Assembly (NCBI RefSeq): GCF_000340215.1
Contig: NW_006921536.1
Location: forward strand, 1,455,600-1,519,599
Direction: 5' to 3'
Length of the DNA: 64,000 nt
Source of the DNA: Pseudocercospora fijiensis CIRAD86
Taxonomy: Eukaryota; Ascomycota; Dothideomycetes; Mycosphaerellales; Mycosphaerellaceae
This document shows positions 23,327 through 35,700 of the stretch, one piece after another. Both the position numbers and the translations under genes were made by a program. The first letter of the stretch is position 1. The number at the start of each line of letters is the position of its first letter. Under the pieces are notes generated by a model that was given only the letters and a program-made list of their open reading frames with translations, had not been told where the DNA came from and did no database searches.

Positions 23327-23523
23327 TATAATAAGGGTACGTTAGTAGGTAGATAGGGTAGTAGTAGATATAGATAGTATTTAATAAGGATCTAGGAGGA
23401 GAGGGAGGAAGGTAGGAGAGTTAGCCTATTACTAAGCGCTAAGCCCTGCCTAAGGTATTAAGACCCTAGCTTTACTCGAGCCTAGTTATATACTAATTAC
23501 GTATAACCTCTTTAGTCCTAATA
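23327..23523 (-). repeat. LTR of Gypsy A (5' LTR in element sense)
   Basis: The 197-bp partner of 9139-9335 starts TATAATAAGGGTACG and ends TCCTAATA. Confidence 0.88.
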
Positions 23524-24100
23524 CAAGATTCTAATAGAAGTAAACTAAACTAGTAATAAAAGATATTATATACTAGTCTACTATATAGGAGTCTATATAA
23601 CAAGTAGCGGGGCCTAAAAGTCTACTCGCGGGACTAATAGAGTCTATTACGGAATACTTAAGTCTAAATAGTAGGAGACAGAGCTATAGCCGGCCCGTCT
23701 TAGGAATAATATAGTTAAGGCTTAAGGCTTAAACATTGTTATCTGCCTAGACACCTAACCCCTAAACCCCTTCTCTATTCTACTAGGTCGTTAACTATCT
23801 AAGATCTTACAGTATAGTGTCTATTTCTCTAATATATTATTCGATCGTCGCTTCGAACTAGAACAATACATACTTACTTAGTAGCTTAAGAATGTCAACT
23901 GTCTAACTCGTAGTCGCACTTTCTATCGCAGGGACAAGACGATAGAGCATTAGAGGAAGATGTATAGGAATGGGAATTGTTCTTAATAAGGAAATGTTAA
24001 TAACTTAAGAAGGAATTTTTGTCGCTATTGTTCTGCTTGATTTAATCGATGCTAATATATATAGTAGATAGTTTGCTTCTACCTTGTTCTTGCTATTGGC
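23524..24100. other. Unassigned RIP-mutated DNA
   Basis: No coding frame, LTR or RNA is recognisable. It is the right-hand continuation of the DNA into which Gypsy A inserted, and runs into the left end of the integrase-bearing DNA transposon. Confidence 0.4.
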
Positions 24101-24121
24101 GCCGTTTCGTTAGACTACCGC

Positions 24122-24228
24122 TTTGATCAAATAAGGCCTATTTAATAAGATTTCATTTAGAATTTAACTAAATAAGCGCTTCCTTAGTATTTTACTAAAA
24201 CAGCCCTCTTTAACTAAATTCGCCCTCC
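24122..24228. repeat. Left subterminal repeat cluster (TTTRAYYAAA motifs)
   Basis: At least four related units lie here: TTTGATCAAATAAGGC (24122), TTTAACTAAATAAGCGC (24163), TTTTACTAAAACAGCCC (24190) and TTTAACTAAATTCGCCC (24209). They vary by C/T and G/A changes and match the right cluster at 46392-46513. Repeated subterminal motifs of this kind commonly bind transposase (inference). Confidence 0.55.
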
Positions 24229-24865
24229 TATAAGCTTAGCATGCTTAGCATGCTACTGTACGCTTACTGTCGTATCCGGAGATAACAATTAACTTATTTC
24301 CTAGTAAAGAATAGGTGTGGAAAGCGGTATACTAGTTTCCTTAGTATAACTATATAAGTAGGAGGTATATCCAAATTCGAAGGAGGACAATAAATCCGAT
24401 AGTATGTGTTACAGAGGATAGAATGGATTAGAAGAGGACGATTAGACTAATATTACAAGTAGAAACAGCCCTAAATCCTCCGTTTGAACGCTACGGTCCT
24501 CCTAATATTACTGTCTTCGATCTCCGTGCCCTCTACTAGGTACTACGTAATAAGGCCTTCGTATTACGCCTCTTCTAAACGCCGGCAGGCACAGTATAAC
24601 CCTTTAGCTGCCGCTTATAGTTGTTGTTGTTATCGTTACGAAGCCGAGCCTTCTTAGTTAGCCTATATTGTCGCTACGGACGGTTATTGACTTGGCTAGG
24701 CGTTATTAACTCGTCGCTACTAAGCAGAATAGCGTTACTAGAGGGCTCTATAGCAGTAGTAGAAGAAGAAGCTAACGGTTAAGAAGTTGTTAGCGCCTTA
24801 CTAGCTCTCGGTATAGAGTCGTTATCGCTCTATACGTTGTCGCTCTATACGTTATCGCTCTCTAC

Positions 24866-25123
24866 CTATAGCTCTATACTGCTGCTACTTCTAAGGTTGT
24901 TAATGTCTATAGAATTGAGAAGCTCTTTATTAATACTGTCTCCGGCAATAGACTCGTTAGTAGCGTAGCCGTAGTCTTCTATATTGTCGCAGGTGTTGCC
25001 TTGTCCGTAGCAAGCGATTAAACACGGTTTGCCTGCCTTACGACAGCTACAAAGCATAGAGCGACAACGGCTCTTAATATAGCGGCAGGCGCTATATAAA
25101 GTTAATAGTATACGAGCCTGCAA
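24866..25123 (-). pseudogene. C-terminal Cys-rich fragment of the Ginger-like transposase
   Basis: An 85-codon frame contains CRSMLCSCRKAGKPCLIAC followed by GQGNTCDN, a compact Cys cluster of the C-x-C-x5-C type. It continues the integrase frame leftward after TAG/TAA interruptions. Confidence 0.55.
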
Positions 25124-27125
25124 TTTGGCGGCTTCGGAGAGTGTTATCTCCTTATTCTTATAGCTAGTATAGACTAAGAAGTTAGCAAAGAAGAAGCAGT
25201 CGCCTTTAACGAGGTGCCGAGTATACTAGTAGTGTTTAATTAGGCCCTAAGGAGACAGCAGTTTGAACAGTAGTTTAGCAACTCTATTGTTATCTTCAAA
25301 CTGCTCTATAACCTAGTATGTAATAAGCCTTAGACTATTAGGCACTTTGTACTGTTTCGGTATCTATAAGCCGACAATATCGCTAATCTCGAAGGTCCGT
25401 AGATTCTTGTACTTACGTGCCTTGTCGGCTCTTAAATTGGCGGCTTCTTAAGCGGCTAATATATAATCTATAAGCATGTTCTATTTATAGTCTATAGCGG
25501 AAGATATGCTAGCGCTAGAGGTATAGATCGTATATCGCTAATTGCGGATATTATAAAGAGGTGTTATAGAGACATTGCTATTACCGCAACGGTTGTCGTC
25601 TATAGGTAGTTTAATAGGTACGTCCTCCTCGTTAAATTGAGGCCTGTCGTTAACCTACTAAGTATTATGTCTATCGGCTTCTTTAGTCGCTATACTCTTA
25701 GTGTCGTCTAGTATCTCGTCGATAGCGCACAGTTTATTAGGCTTAAATAGCAGGTCCGTATCTCCTTTAGTTGCTGCCGCTATAACTTCTTCTATAACAA
25801 CGCGAGGTTGCGTTAGAGGGTTACGGTTAAAGAAGGCCTTAAAGGGTGTTATATTAATCGCCGAGTGCTACGTATTGTTATAAATTCGAGCCGCCTCGTA
25901 CGCTGCTATAACCTAACCTCTAAGGCTAAGTTGTAGCTTAATAGCGACAATGCGGCGCTTAAGGACACTGTTAGCTTGTTTAATAAGGCCTTGCGATTGC
26001 GGATAGTACGGCGTACCGTAAGCGATCTTCGTGCCGTACGACTTTAACAACTTCTTAACTACGCCCTTAAACTCTTTGCCGTTATCTATCTAATATAATG
26101 CCGCAATACTAACAAAGCAGGCGAAGTCCTATATACAGAAAGCAATCTCGGCGCTCTGCTTCGAAGTAAGCGCGTAAACGCGGCAGAATTTAGTCTTATA
26201 GTCCTTTAGGTACAGGAGATAGAGGTAAGGGCCGTCGGGGTCGTTTAAGAAGTTAATCTAAGGCGTAGAAGTTAGCTATATTCGTTGTATTCTTAATAGT
26301 AACAAACTAGGTCTATTTGAACTCGAGATAGAGTCTTCTCGGCGACAATGTGTTATAGAGGGTCGCCTTTAGGTATAGCAGGTCGACAATTAATTAAACT
26401 ATAGACCTAATAGTACCTTAGAACCTCTATAATATCCTTCTTCGTTATACTATAGAATTTCTCGTTAACTAAGTGCTAAATAGCTCTACGGCGCGCGTGT
26501 CCGAAGTGACAGTATTTAGTCGATAGGATATAGAAGATCTCGTATTTACGTATTACCTTCTTATTGTCTTCCTTCGTATAAAAGCGCTGTTCTTCCTTAT
26601 TCTACGAGAAGCGATATAGAGCCTAAATCTTCTTATTATAATCGGCTTTGCTAAGTGTATTATATCCTATACGACTAAGCGTAGTATTATCGACTATAAC
26701 CTATTAAATAATACGAAGATAACGCTCTTAAGTTATTAGTATCTTGTCGTAGCCCTTTAGCTTCTTCTCTTTAAGGTATTCGTTAAAAGCGACGTACGCT
26801 AATAGAGGGAATAGATTGACGCGTTGTTTAGCATTCTAGCTATCGAAACTAGGTATAACGACGGTCGGAAGAGGCTATAGTCGTGCGGAAGGGCGTATAG
26901 GCGTATTACGTTGCAGTTAGATGTTCTATTGTGCTAATGTCGGCGATATTAGTCGAAAGGAGAGGCTAAAGGCAGAGGTAGAAGGTTAACGAGACATTTC
27001 TAAAGTGCGCTTTATTAGGAATACGATTTTAGCTAATAGCTTTCGGACTCTATAGCAATATAATACAATATCTTTATATTACGCTAAGTATAGCAAACGA
27101 CTCGAATAGATGTGTAGAGACTTGA

Positions 27126-27248
27126 TATAACTAATGTATTAGAAGAAGGACTAATCTATATAGAAGTCCGAAGATAGAGTGCAGCAGTTGTAGCCTTAGG
27201 CATTAGGCACGTAATAGACCCTAACACCTAGGTATACACTCTAAGTCA
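27126..27248 (-). repeat. LTR of Copia D (3' LTR in element sense)
   Basis: This 123-bp repeat, TATAACTAATG to CTAAGTCA, matches 46118-46240 (TGTAACTAATG to CCAAGTTA), with differences that are C/T or G/A. I found no clean target duplication at the outer flanks. Confidence 0.82.
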
Positions 27249-29172
27249 CCCCCTTAGCACGTGCATATCGCTATAGAATAAAACAAACAACATAATAGCT
27301 ATTCTGTTAGCAAAGCAAACAAGGGGTATTAGGTAAGCAGAAACAGGTAAACAAACTAGACCACTCTTAGGTTAGACAAAGCAAACAAAGGCCCTCCTTA
27401 GTATTTAGCAGCTGGCTTCGTAGCGTTCTTAATAGCGGCCTTGCAATCTACTAGGTTTAGTTGTTCAACAAAGCGGCCGTGCTTAGTCTTATTAAGCGGC
27501 TTAGTAAAGCTATCGGCTATCTAATTATATGTGCTAACCTATTAGACGACAATAGTACTATTAGCAATCTTCTCTCGAATGTAGTAGATACGAGCATCTA
27601 TATGCTTCGTGCGGCTATTAATAGTAGACTTAGTAATAGCGATAGCGGACTAATTGTCCTCGTAGAGCGTAACTAGAAGAATATAGCCCTTGTAACTAAT
27701 TTCCTTTAATAAGCGAGCTAAGGCAACTGCTTCCTTAGCCCCTATAGTGAGTTGAACATACTTAGCTTTAGTTAATAACAGTGTAACGAGTGTCTAGCGG
27801 CCGGACTTATACAATAGAGGTCCGCCTGCAATAGTGAAGTAGAAGCCGCCTATAGAGCGGCGGGTAACTAGATCGTTAGCCTATAAGGCGTTATAGTAAC
27901 TAGCGAACTTGAGGTCGTCTTCGTTTAGGTTGCCTTAGAAGCGTATGCTACGGCTGAGGGTGCTAACTAGGTACTTAATCAGCTAAAGAAGCGCGGCATA
28001 ATGCTCTTTAGTAGGGTTAGAGATAAATCGTAATAATAGGCCTATAGTGTAGCAAGCATTAGGTCGTGTAATTATAGCTAGCTATAGTACCTTACTAACA
28101 CCTTCTTAATACTAAGTCTTGAAGGCGGCACTAGCTGTATAGCCTTCAGGTGCGCGTTAAATGGATATCTTAACGTAACGAGGCGCTATTAGAGTAGCTA
28201 GTCCGATACGACTACGTATACTATACTTCTCGCAGAGCCTATTCAAGTAGGCGTCCTAAACGACGTAGATAGTGCGCTTGTTACGGTCGCGGATGATACG
28301 CATACCGAGATAGTAGTGTAGGTTACTAAGTTCTCGCATATTAAATCGGTCCTTTAGCATCTAAGCAACGGCTTCTAGTGCTAATAGGCTGTAGGCGATA
28401 ATAATTATATTATCGACGTAAATAACGATAATCGAGCCGCTAACAACGTATTTAAACACACACACGTTAGTTATTATTAGTACAAAGTCTAGGCTCTTTA
28501 AGTACTTCCGAAGCTCTTTATACTATAGCATTAGTAACTGCTTTAGACTATATAGTGCCTTTATTAATAGGCAAACCATGCCCTTGCTACTACGGTCCTT
28601 AAAACCGTATAGCTATTTAACGTAGATCTTGTACTTATCGCCGATAAGAGTATTAAGGAAGGCAGTTAGGATATTATACTGCTTAGCCTCTAGGTCGTAA
28701 TAAGCAATTAGGCCAAACAAGGCTCGAAGCGTGCAAGGCTTAGTAACAGCCGCATAGGTCTTATTATAATCCTGTCCTTCGACCTATGTAAAGCTACGGA
28801 CGACCTAGCGCGCCTTGAAACGGCTTACATTGCTATTAGCGTCTCGCTTGATAGTAAAGACCTATCGGCTACGAACAACCTTGCGACCTTCTAGTACCTC
28901 TAACCGAGATACATAAACCTATATATAGTTGTCGATTAGTGACTTGTATTTAGCCTTATAGGCCTCCTTCTATTGTAGCTAATATAGTAACTAAGTCGCC
29001 TCTTTGTAGCTCTTCGGAATAGGAATAGTCTCCTTAGGCTTGTTAGACTGTTTAGCAATGTAATAGGAAGCTATAAAACCCTTAATATAGGCTATCGGCA
29101 TGTTAGCTATTATACGTCGAGTTAACCGCTTAACACTACAATCGGCTAGATAGCTACGTAACAGGTTACGAG
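27126..29172 (-). mobile_element. Copia D retrotransposon, 3' segment (RT and RNase H), RIP-mutated
   Basis: In minus sense the segment holds a Copia RT with IVIYVDNIIIIAYS (about 28425-28400; the catalytic YVDD is YVDN, a G-to-A change). It also holds a Copia RNase H with SRTKHIDARIYYIREK (about 27620-27548). A short polypurine tract (AAGGGGG in element sense, 27256-27249) abuts the 3' LTR. The segment is cut at 29172 by element C and resumes at 42974. Confidence 0.85.
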
Positions 29173-29286
29173 TGTTACGGCAGGGACGGTACGCTAGCTA
29201 AGCCCGGTATATACTTTCCGTAGAACCGTAGATACTCACCCTAATACTATACTATAGCTGACCTACTAATCGTCCCTCGCGTAACA
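29173..29286 (+). repeat. 5' LTR of element C
   Basis: The 114-bp repeat runs from TGTTACGGCAGGG to CCCTCGCGTAACA. It is preceded by ACGAG and shares all but a few C/T and G/A differences with 42860-42973. Confidence 0.92.
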
Positions 29287-29739
29287 ATTAGTAGCTTCGC
29301 TTTAGTTAGATCTAGATCCGTTTAAACAGTACCCGAGTACTAGACGAACGGGTACCTTAAAAAACTAAAAAACGCGACCGCGAGGTCCTATACTAGCGGT
29401 ACCGACCTACCTACCTAACTATAACAACTATCTACGCTCGATATAGATACGATTACGACAGTCCTCTAAATTCCGCATATTATCTTCCGTATACACACAA
29501 CTATATACCGATAGCCCTCTAATCGACGGCGCCCTATAGCCCTCTAATCGCTAGACTAGGCGGCCCGCCTTCCTTATCTAGGTTTGTTTACTCTATACTA
29601 GCACCTACCGAAGCGGGCACCGGTCGAGGTAAGAGCCTATAAGCACCCTAACAGTTTCCCGACTTTAGTCTAGTTCCTTAACTCTATACTTATCCTATAT
29701 TTTTATAAGATTACCGAGCCTACGCTTATTCTATAAATA

Positions 29740-32700
29740 CGCTAGCTTCCGTACGCCCCGATTTAGACGCCTACTCGTTAAATATCGCTTTTTGCTTTAA
29801 GGAGTTCTTAGCTAACGCCGGTTACGCTAAGTTAGTGTACTAGAAGCAAAGAGACCCGCTTATAGCAATCGTTACGAAAATTACTACGCATTATTAGCCC
29901 CTAGAAGAATATATACTACGAAAACTCTCGGACACTAGAGGCGGTACTACCCTCGGTTTCCCTTAGGATTAGGCAGTTAACCGCTCTTTAGTTACGGTAG
30001 CAGCGAAGACGCTGCTTACTCTCTATAACGAACTTGTAGTTTTAGATACGATAGGACCTAACGACTCGGCGGCTCCTACTCCGGAACTAGCACTACCCTT
30101 ACTAGACATAGTAGTGCCTACAAGTCTAAGTCCGGACACTAGCCTATAGCTACGTCACCGTCGGACTATTTTAGTAGCTAGTATACGACGAGTTACGTAT
30201 ATACGTTATAGGTCCTTACCGATTATGTTCCCCCTAGGCCTACGAGAACTTAGTACCTTAGAGCTGTCGGTCCCGAGTAGTCCTAATCTGTCCTCGCCGG
30301 TTTTAGTCGGCCCTAAGCAGTAGAGTCCTAAATAGTAGGGTCCTAAGCAACACGGTCCTAAGCCCGAGTACTAGAATACGGAGTAGCAGAGTCCTAATTA
30401 GCAAGCTCCGGAGTAATAGAGCCCTAAGCCCGAGCAGTAGGAGCTTCCGGCTACGAGCAGTCTAGAGTCCCTTTTATTAGGTACTAAGCCTTACTAAGAG
30501 TCCTCTCTATTAGGTCCTAAGCTTTAGCATCGAGGTCCCGAGATATAGTAGCAAGGATCCCGATAATAAGAGCCGTTAATCCTACCCGCTTCTACTAAAG
30601 ACATAGCTAATATGTCCTAAAATATAGACCTAGAATTCTAGCGTACGGACTTAGTATACGTAGAGCCTAGTGTCGAGCGAGACCTACCTTCTCGATAGTA
30701 GACATAGCGCTACAATAGGTTAGTCGACGCTTTCCTAGGTACGGAGGCTAGGCGTCTAGTCGCGGACCGCTAGCGTATACGCAATACTAGCGCGGGACTA
30801 TTCTCCTAAAACTAGCGAAACGGCAAGTAGCTAGCTTACGACAATCCCTAGCCTTAACGCCTACGAGAAGGCGCGCTACGCGAAGTTCTAGTACGCGAGA
30901 ACTAGAACGCCGCTAGCGCTAACGCGGCCGCTAAAGACGCTAACGGTAAGATCCTAAATGCCGCTAACCTAGCCGTCCTACGTAACGAGATACGCTAGCT
31001 GTTTAGACAACTATTAAACTAACAAGTTATATAGACCTAATAGCTTAGGGACGAGATCCGGGATAAGATCGACTAATTACGCTAGAGCATCCCTTCGAGC
31101 TTAGTATAAGACAGGCTAGATACTAGAAGAGCTAAGCGCCTCGCGCGTATAGGTTTAAATAAACAGGTTCCGTATAAACAAGTTCTATTAGCCCTACTAC
31201 CTAACCTAGTCGAGGCCTAGCCTTATTAGTTACGCCGTAACGTAATACGCAACGCCGAGGCTAGACAACGCCGCTATAGCTAAGGCGGTACGGCTAGCGG
31301 AGGGCCTCTAAGCCCGAGCCTAGGTAATTCTAGTACCTAAGGCGGGAACTTTAGCCCTCGAGGTTACCGCTTTAACCCGTACTATATCGACAACTTTTAG
31401 TTTAGCCGCTTACCCTATTATAGCCCGTAGCGTTCTTAGCGCTTAGAGAGGTTCGACCCGATAGACATTAGGTACTTCTACCCCGACGCCCTATACGCGG
31501 ACTTAGATAGCTAGGACATCTATACGTACGGCAACAAGGTTATATTTACCTTAGTATACCTGTTCTTAGACGCAGCTTGCGACTACGCGGCGGTCAATTA
31601 CGCCCGCATAGTGCGTACTTAGCTTACGAAGTGCCTACGTAGAGCCGTATAGTAGTAGTTTATCTACGAGCTAACGAGCAATAACCGCGATACTATCCGC
31701 GGAGGAGAGGGCATTAAGCGCTAGTATAAGGCACTAAGGGACAAGTTTAGTAGATCTATCGTCGAGGCCTAGGACAAGCTATACGCCGAATCCTATATAG
31801 TATAGGACGTACGCAACCGTAGAGCACCCTAGTAATTTATTATAAACTGCATCCGCTACGTACGTAAGGTAGGTCTCGAGACAGACCCTAATAGACCGTA
31901 CGCCCTACTCTGCTAGGTATAGTTACGATTCGAGCCCCGCCTATAGGATAAGCTCGACAAGCCTTTACTAAGCAATACGATTTACACTTTTATACGAGCC
32001 GTTAAAGACAAGTATAAAGTATAGTGCCGCAGATATATACAGTCCGATAGCTACGGTATAGTACGAGGCCGCAATAGATATAACGGTAAGTTACAATACC
32101 GAAACGCTCGCAATAGCGACCGGTACGCCGATTCTTCGGGCGCGTATCGCGATACTTCTAGTCGCGGTTACGCTAGTAGGTTCGACGATCGGTACGCCGT
32201 AGTAGTACGCGGATATCGCGACAATTTAGGTCGCAGTTACGCTAGCGGCTACGGCAATAAGCGCCCTAGAAATAGTAGCTATACTAATTAAAACTAGTAT
32301 TAGCGCCGGGATTAAGGAAACGATAGGCAAGCCCTAGCGGGGGAGGGACGCTAAAAAGAGTACGTTTCTAACCGTAACAATCGGGTAGAGCTACGTAATA
32401 ATAATCGGGGCTACGACGTACGCGGTAGCAAGAATGCCGATCGTAGACGACGATAAGATAGGGGTACGCGAAACGACGTACGCGATACCTAGGGTTAGTA
32501 AGAACGCGGCCGCTAAGGCAATAAGGCCCCGCGCAACTATTACGCTAATAAGCAGGCACCGGAGCCTCTAGTCGAAGAGCCTGTATCTACCCTATAGCCG
32601 CGTTTACACTTACGCCTACGATCTAGCTTACGCTACTCGACGAGGCTAGTAAGCCCGCACTCTATACCGGCGTACTTTAACGACTAGGTAGATATCTACT

Positions 32701-35700
32701 ACGGATTAGACGACGTAGATAATAACGCCTCTTTATAGGACTCCGTATTAGTATACTATAGCGAAGTGCCGCTACTATCCCCCTTTTCCCTATACGTCGG
32801 TAAGTACCTTCCTCTAGCTATAGAACCCTTCGCTACGATACGGCCTTTAAAGTTCTTATACTTAAATTGCAGCGCGAAGTTCGATAGTAATAATCTCTTA
32901 TAGGACTATAGGCGTACTAAGTACGCTACGGAGCCAACGCCTAAGAAGGACAGCGTAGAGGAGGACGCTAGGCTTATTAAGTCCGCTATATTACTAAAGG
33001 TTAAGGGAGGATACGCGTTTCGAAGCCATTATTATCTGCGTATAGTCGTACGCCTATAGAAGGACAGTACGGAATACGCGGTTTGCCTAGATACTAGCGC
33101 TACCGTATTACTTATCGACGAAGCCTTCCTACGCTAGACGCGCCTAGACATCGAGCGCAAGCGTCTAGTAGCCCTACTTAAGGTTAAAGGCGTAGGATTA
33201 ACGGACATTACTAAGTACGTAGACCTCGATTTTTAGGTACCGGGAATCGTTAAGGGCTCTAAGGTTATCGCCTATATACGGCATAAGGTACACGTCGTTA
33301 AGGAGCTTAGCGCTAAGTTCCTTATAGCGATAGACATTATCGGCCCGGAGGGCATTAAAATTAATATACTATACCGTACTACGACAATCAATTCTTATAA
33401 AAAAGCGAAGATTCCCCTACTAGTAGGCTGTAAAGATTACGTTAAGTTCCGTACAGTTATATACTCCGGCGATAAGAACGTCGTTCTAGCACTGTAGACT
33501 ATAACCTTAGTGCCTATCTAGTTTAGAATAGACCTTCCCGCAGATCGAGACGTAGCCTTCTACCCGCAAAACTAGGAGCTTAAGAACAAAGCCCTAACTA
33601 TCTACGCCGCCGTCGTAGACGCTATAGTGAATTTCATATAGGTCCGTAACGATACGGATTAGCTATAGACGCTACTACGATATACAAAGATAGGGTATAT
33701 ACGCGAGTATAACTACTACGGCTACTACTATATCGCGCCTAAAGATTACGGCGCAGCCGGCCTTCCGCTACCGGACCTACCGAACCCTATAAAAGAGACC
33801 TAGCTTTTTAATAGCGTAACGGCCTACGGTACTAAAGAGTAGGTATAACTCATCGAGGCTGTAGTAAAGAAGCACGAGGACCTATAGAAGGATAAGGGCA
33901 CTACGGTAGACATTCCTAAGTCTAACTACCTAGAAGTTACGCTAAAGCTAGGCTATAAGAACGATAAAGTTCCTATAGTAGCGTACCTACTCTACGCCCC
34001 CGATAAAGAAGTCGTAAACAAGACGTTCGACCCGCTATACGTATAAGGAAAGATATCCTTTACTACTAAGCCTACCTAATTTAGGTTCCTAGTCTTCGTA
34101 GTCTAGAAAACAACGATAGTAGATAGTAAGCTAGTCCGCAAAGGACGTACAGTCGTAGACATTAGAGGCCTAAACAAAATCACAGTTAAGGATTCTTATC
34201 CGCTCCCTAGACAAGAGGACATTATTAAGGCACTACGCGGCTCGACTTATATTATAACGGTAGACGCGGTATCGTTTTTCTATTAATAGGTAGTAGCCGA
34301 GAAGGACCGTAGCAAATTCGCGATTAATAGCTACCGCGGCTAGGAACAGATATATATAGCTATTATAGGTTTCTCGAACAGCGTATAATATGTCTAGCGC
34401 TAGCTTAATAAGATCCTTAAGCGATACAAATCCTACTACCGTACTTATATCGACGATATTGTTATCTACTCCCGCACCTTCGACGAGCACCTATAGCATC
34501 TAAACGCCGTATTCGAGTGCCTAGCAGGCAAGAACATTAGTATCGCACCGCATAAGTTATTCCTCGCGTATCTATCTACAAAGCTTTTAGGCTAACGAGT
34601 GTTAGGACTAGGATATACTACTTATAAGGAAAAGGTCTAGGCTATCCTAGACTTGAAATTCCTAACGACGCTAAAGGACATCGAATTTTATTTAGGACTA
34701 ACTAGCTAGCAACGCTAGCATATTCTATACTACTCTACGATTACGATGCTATTCGAGAATCGCAAGAAGGAGCTCTTGCGCCTTAGCCTAGCTAACAAAG
34801 GAAATAAGCGCAAACGCTACGCTATAAGGACCCTAGCTTTCGACTCCGATAAATCGCTAGAAACCGAGTACAAGGCCTTCGACATCCTTAGACAGATGTA
34901 CCGTAATATTAAGTTCTCCTATTACGCGGACCCTAATCGCCCTATATACATCGACCTAGATACCTATATAGGAGGATTCGTAGCGGTAGTATACTACGTT
35001 AAGGGAGATCTAGAGCCGACTATCGAGAATAGCAAGGCCGTACGCTTCCCGGTAGATTAGGTACAAGTTATTATATACCTTAGTAAAGCCCTTACGGACG
35101 TCGAAAAGCGGTACCTAGCTACCGAGCTTAAGGTTAGCGGACTAGTCTAGATAGCGCGGAAGGCACGAATAATCCTATAGGCGGTACGTAAGCCGGTATA
35201 TATGTTTTCCGACTACATTGCAGCCCTAGGCATTACTACGGCAGCGAGCCTAGCGACGACTACGTCTACGGACAAGCTTAACCTCCGTCTAGTACGAGCT
35301 AGTTAGTACCTCTCTTAGTACCCTAAGCTTAAGGTACACTACCGCCTAGGACGCCTTTATAGAATACCGGACGCCTTAAGTAGGCTCGTAGCGGATCTTA
35401 ACCGGGTAGCAGATTAAGTATACGATACACTAGATCCCCTAGTATACGACGATCCGGCGCCCGCGAATAATGTAATTAACGCGTACTATATACACCTATA
35501 CGAAAGCGAGGGTGCGATTTGCTTTTACGCTACTATAATCGACGAGCACTCCGGCCGAACGTATACCTCTAACGAGCCTATAGTTTTCTACTCTGTACTC
35601 GTAGAACTCGCTACCGAATTTAAGGACGACTTAAAGGCGGGATATGCTAAGGACCCGTATTAGTCCGCAATCCTAGCTTAGCTAAACGCTATAGAAGAAC

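Larger units (their letters stand above)
20421..23523 (-). mobile_element. Gypsy A retrotransposon, 5' segment (gag, protease, RT start)
   Basis: This continues Gypsy A on the far side of Gypsy B. It aligns along its length with the corresponding part of B (17.2-20.4 kb): RT start (about 21.0-20.5 kb), protease, zinc knuckle (about 21.9 kb), gag, then LTR 23327-23523. The knuckle is more decayed than in B: the His position is Tyr, the last Cys is also Tyr and Gln is a stop. A is thus the older copy, as its nesting requires. Flanks at the two outer ends are CTAGA and CAAGA, four of five matching. Confidence 0.88.
24122..27125 (-). mobile_element. DNA transposon with Ginger/KRBA2-like integrase, main segment, RIP-mutated
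   Basis: A minus-strand conceptual frame runs from about 27000 to about 24560. It shows a His/Cys zinc-binding motif (CHFGHARRRAI.HLVNEKF, about 26520-26410), a retroviral-type integrase core with DNGKEF (about 26085) and YGTPYYPQSQG (26017-25988), and a Cys-rich tail SCRKAGKPC..AC....TC (about 25070-24970). No RT, RNase H or gag is present, and an integrase plus Cys-rich tail fits Ginger-type cut-and-paste transposons. The 16-mer TTTGATCAAATAAGGC at 24122-24137 recurs inverted at 46457-46442, supporting paired ends. Exact termini and target duplication are not resolved. The element is interrupted by Copia D. Confidence 0.6.

Noticed and set aside
27117..27125. A target duplication for Copia D
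   Set aside because: Left flank (ACTTGA) and right flank (GAGTA) do not match at any LTR boundary I tried.
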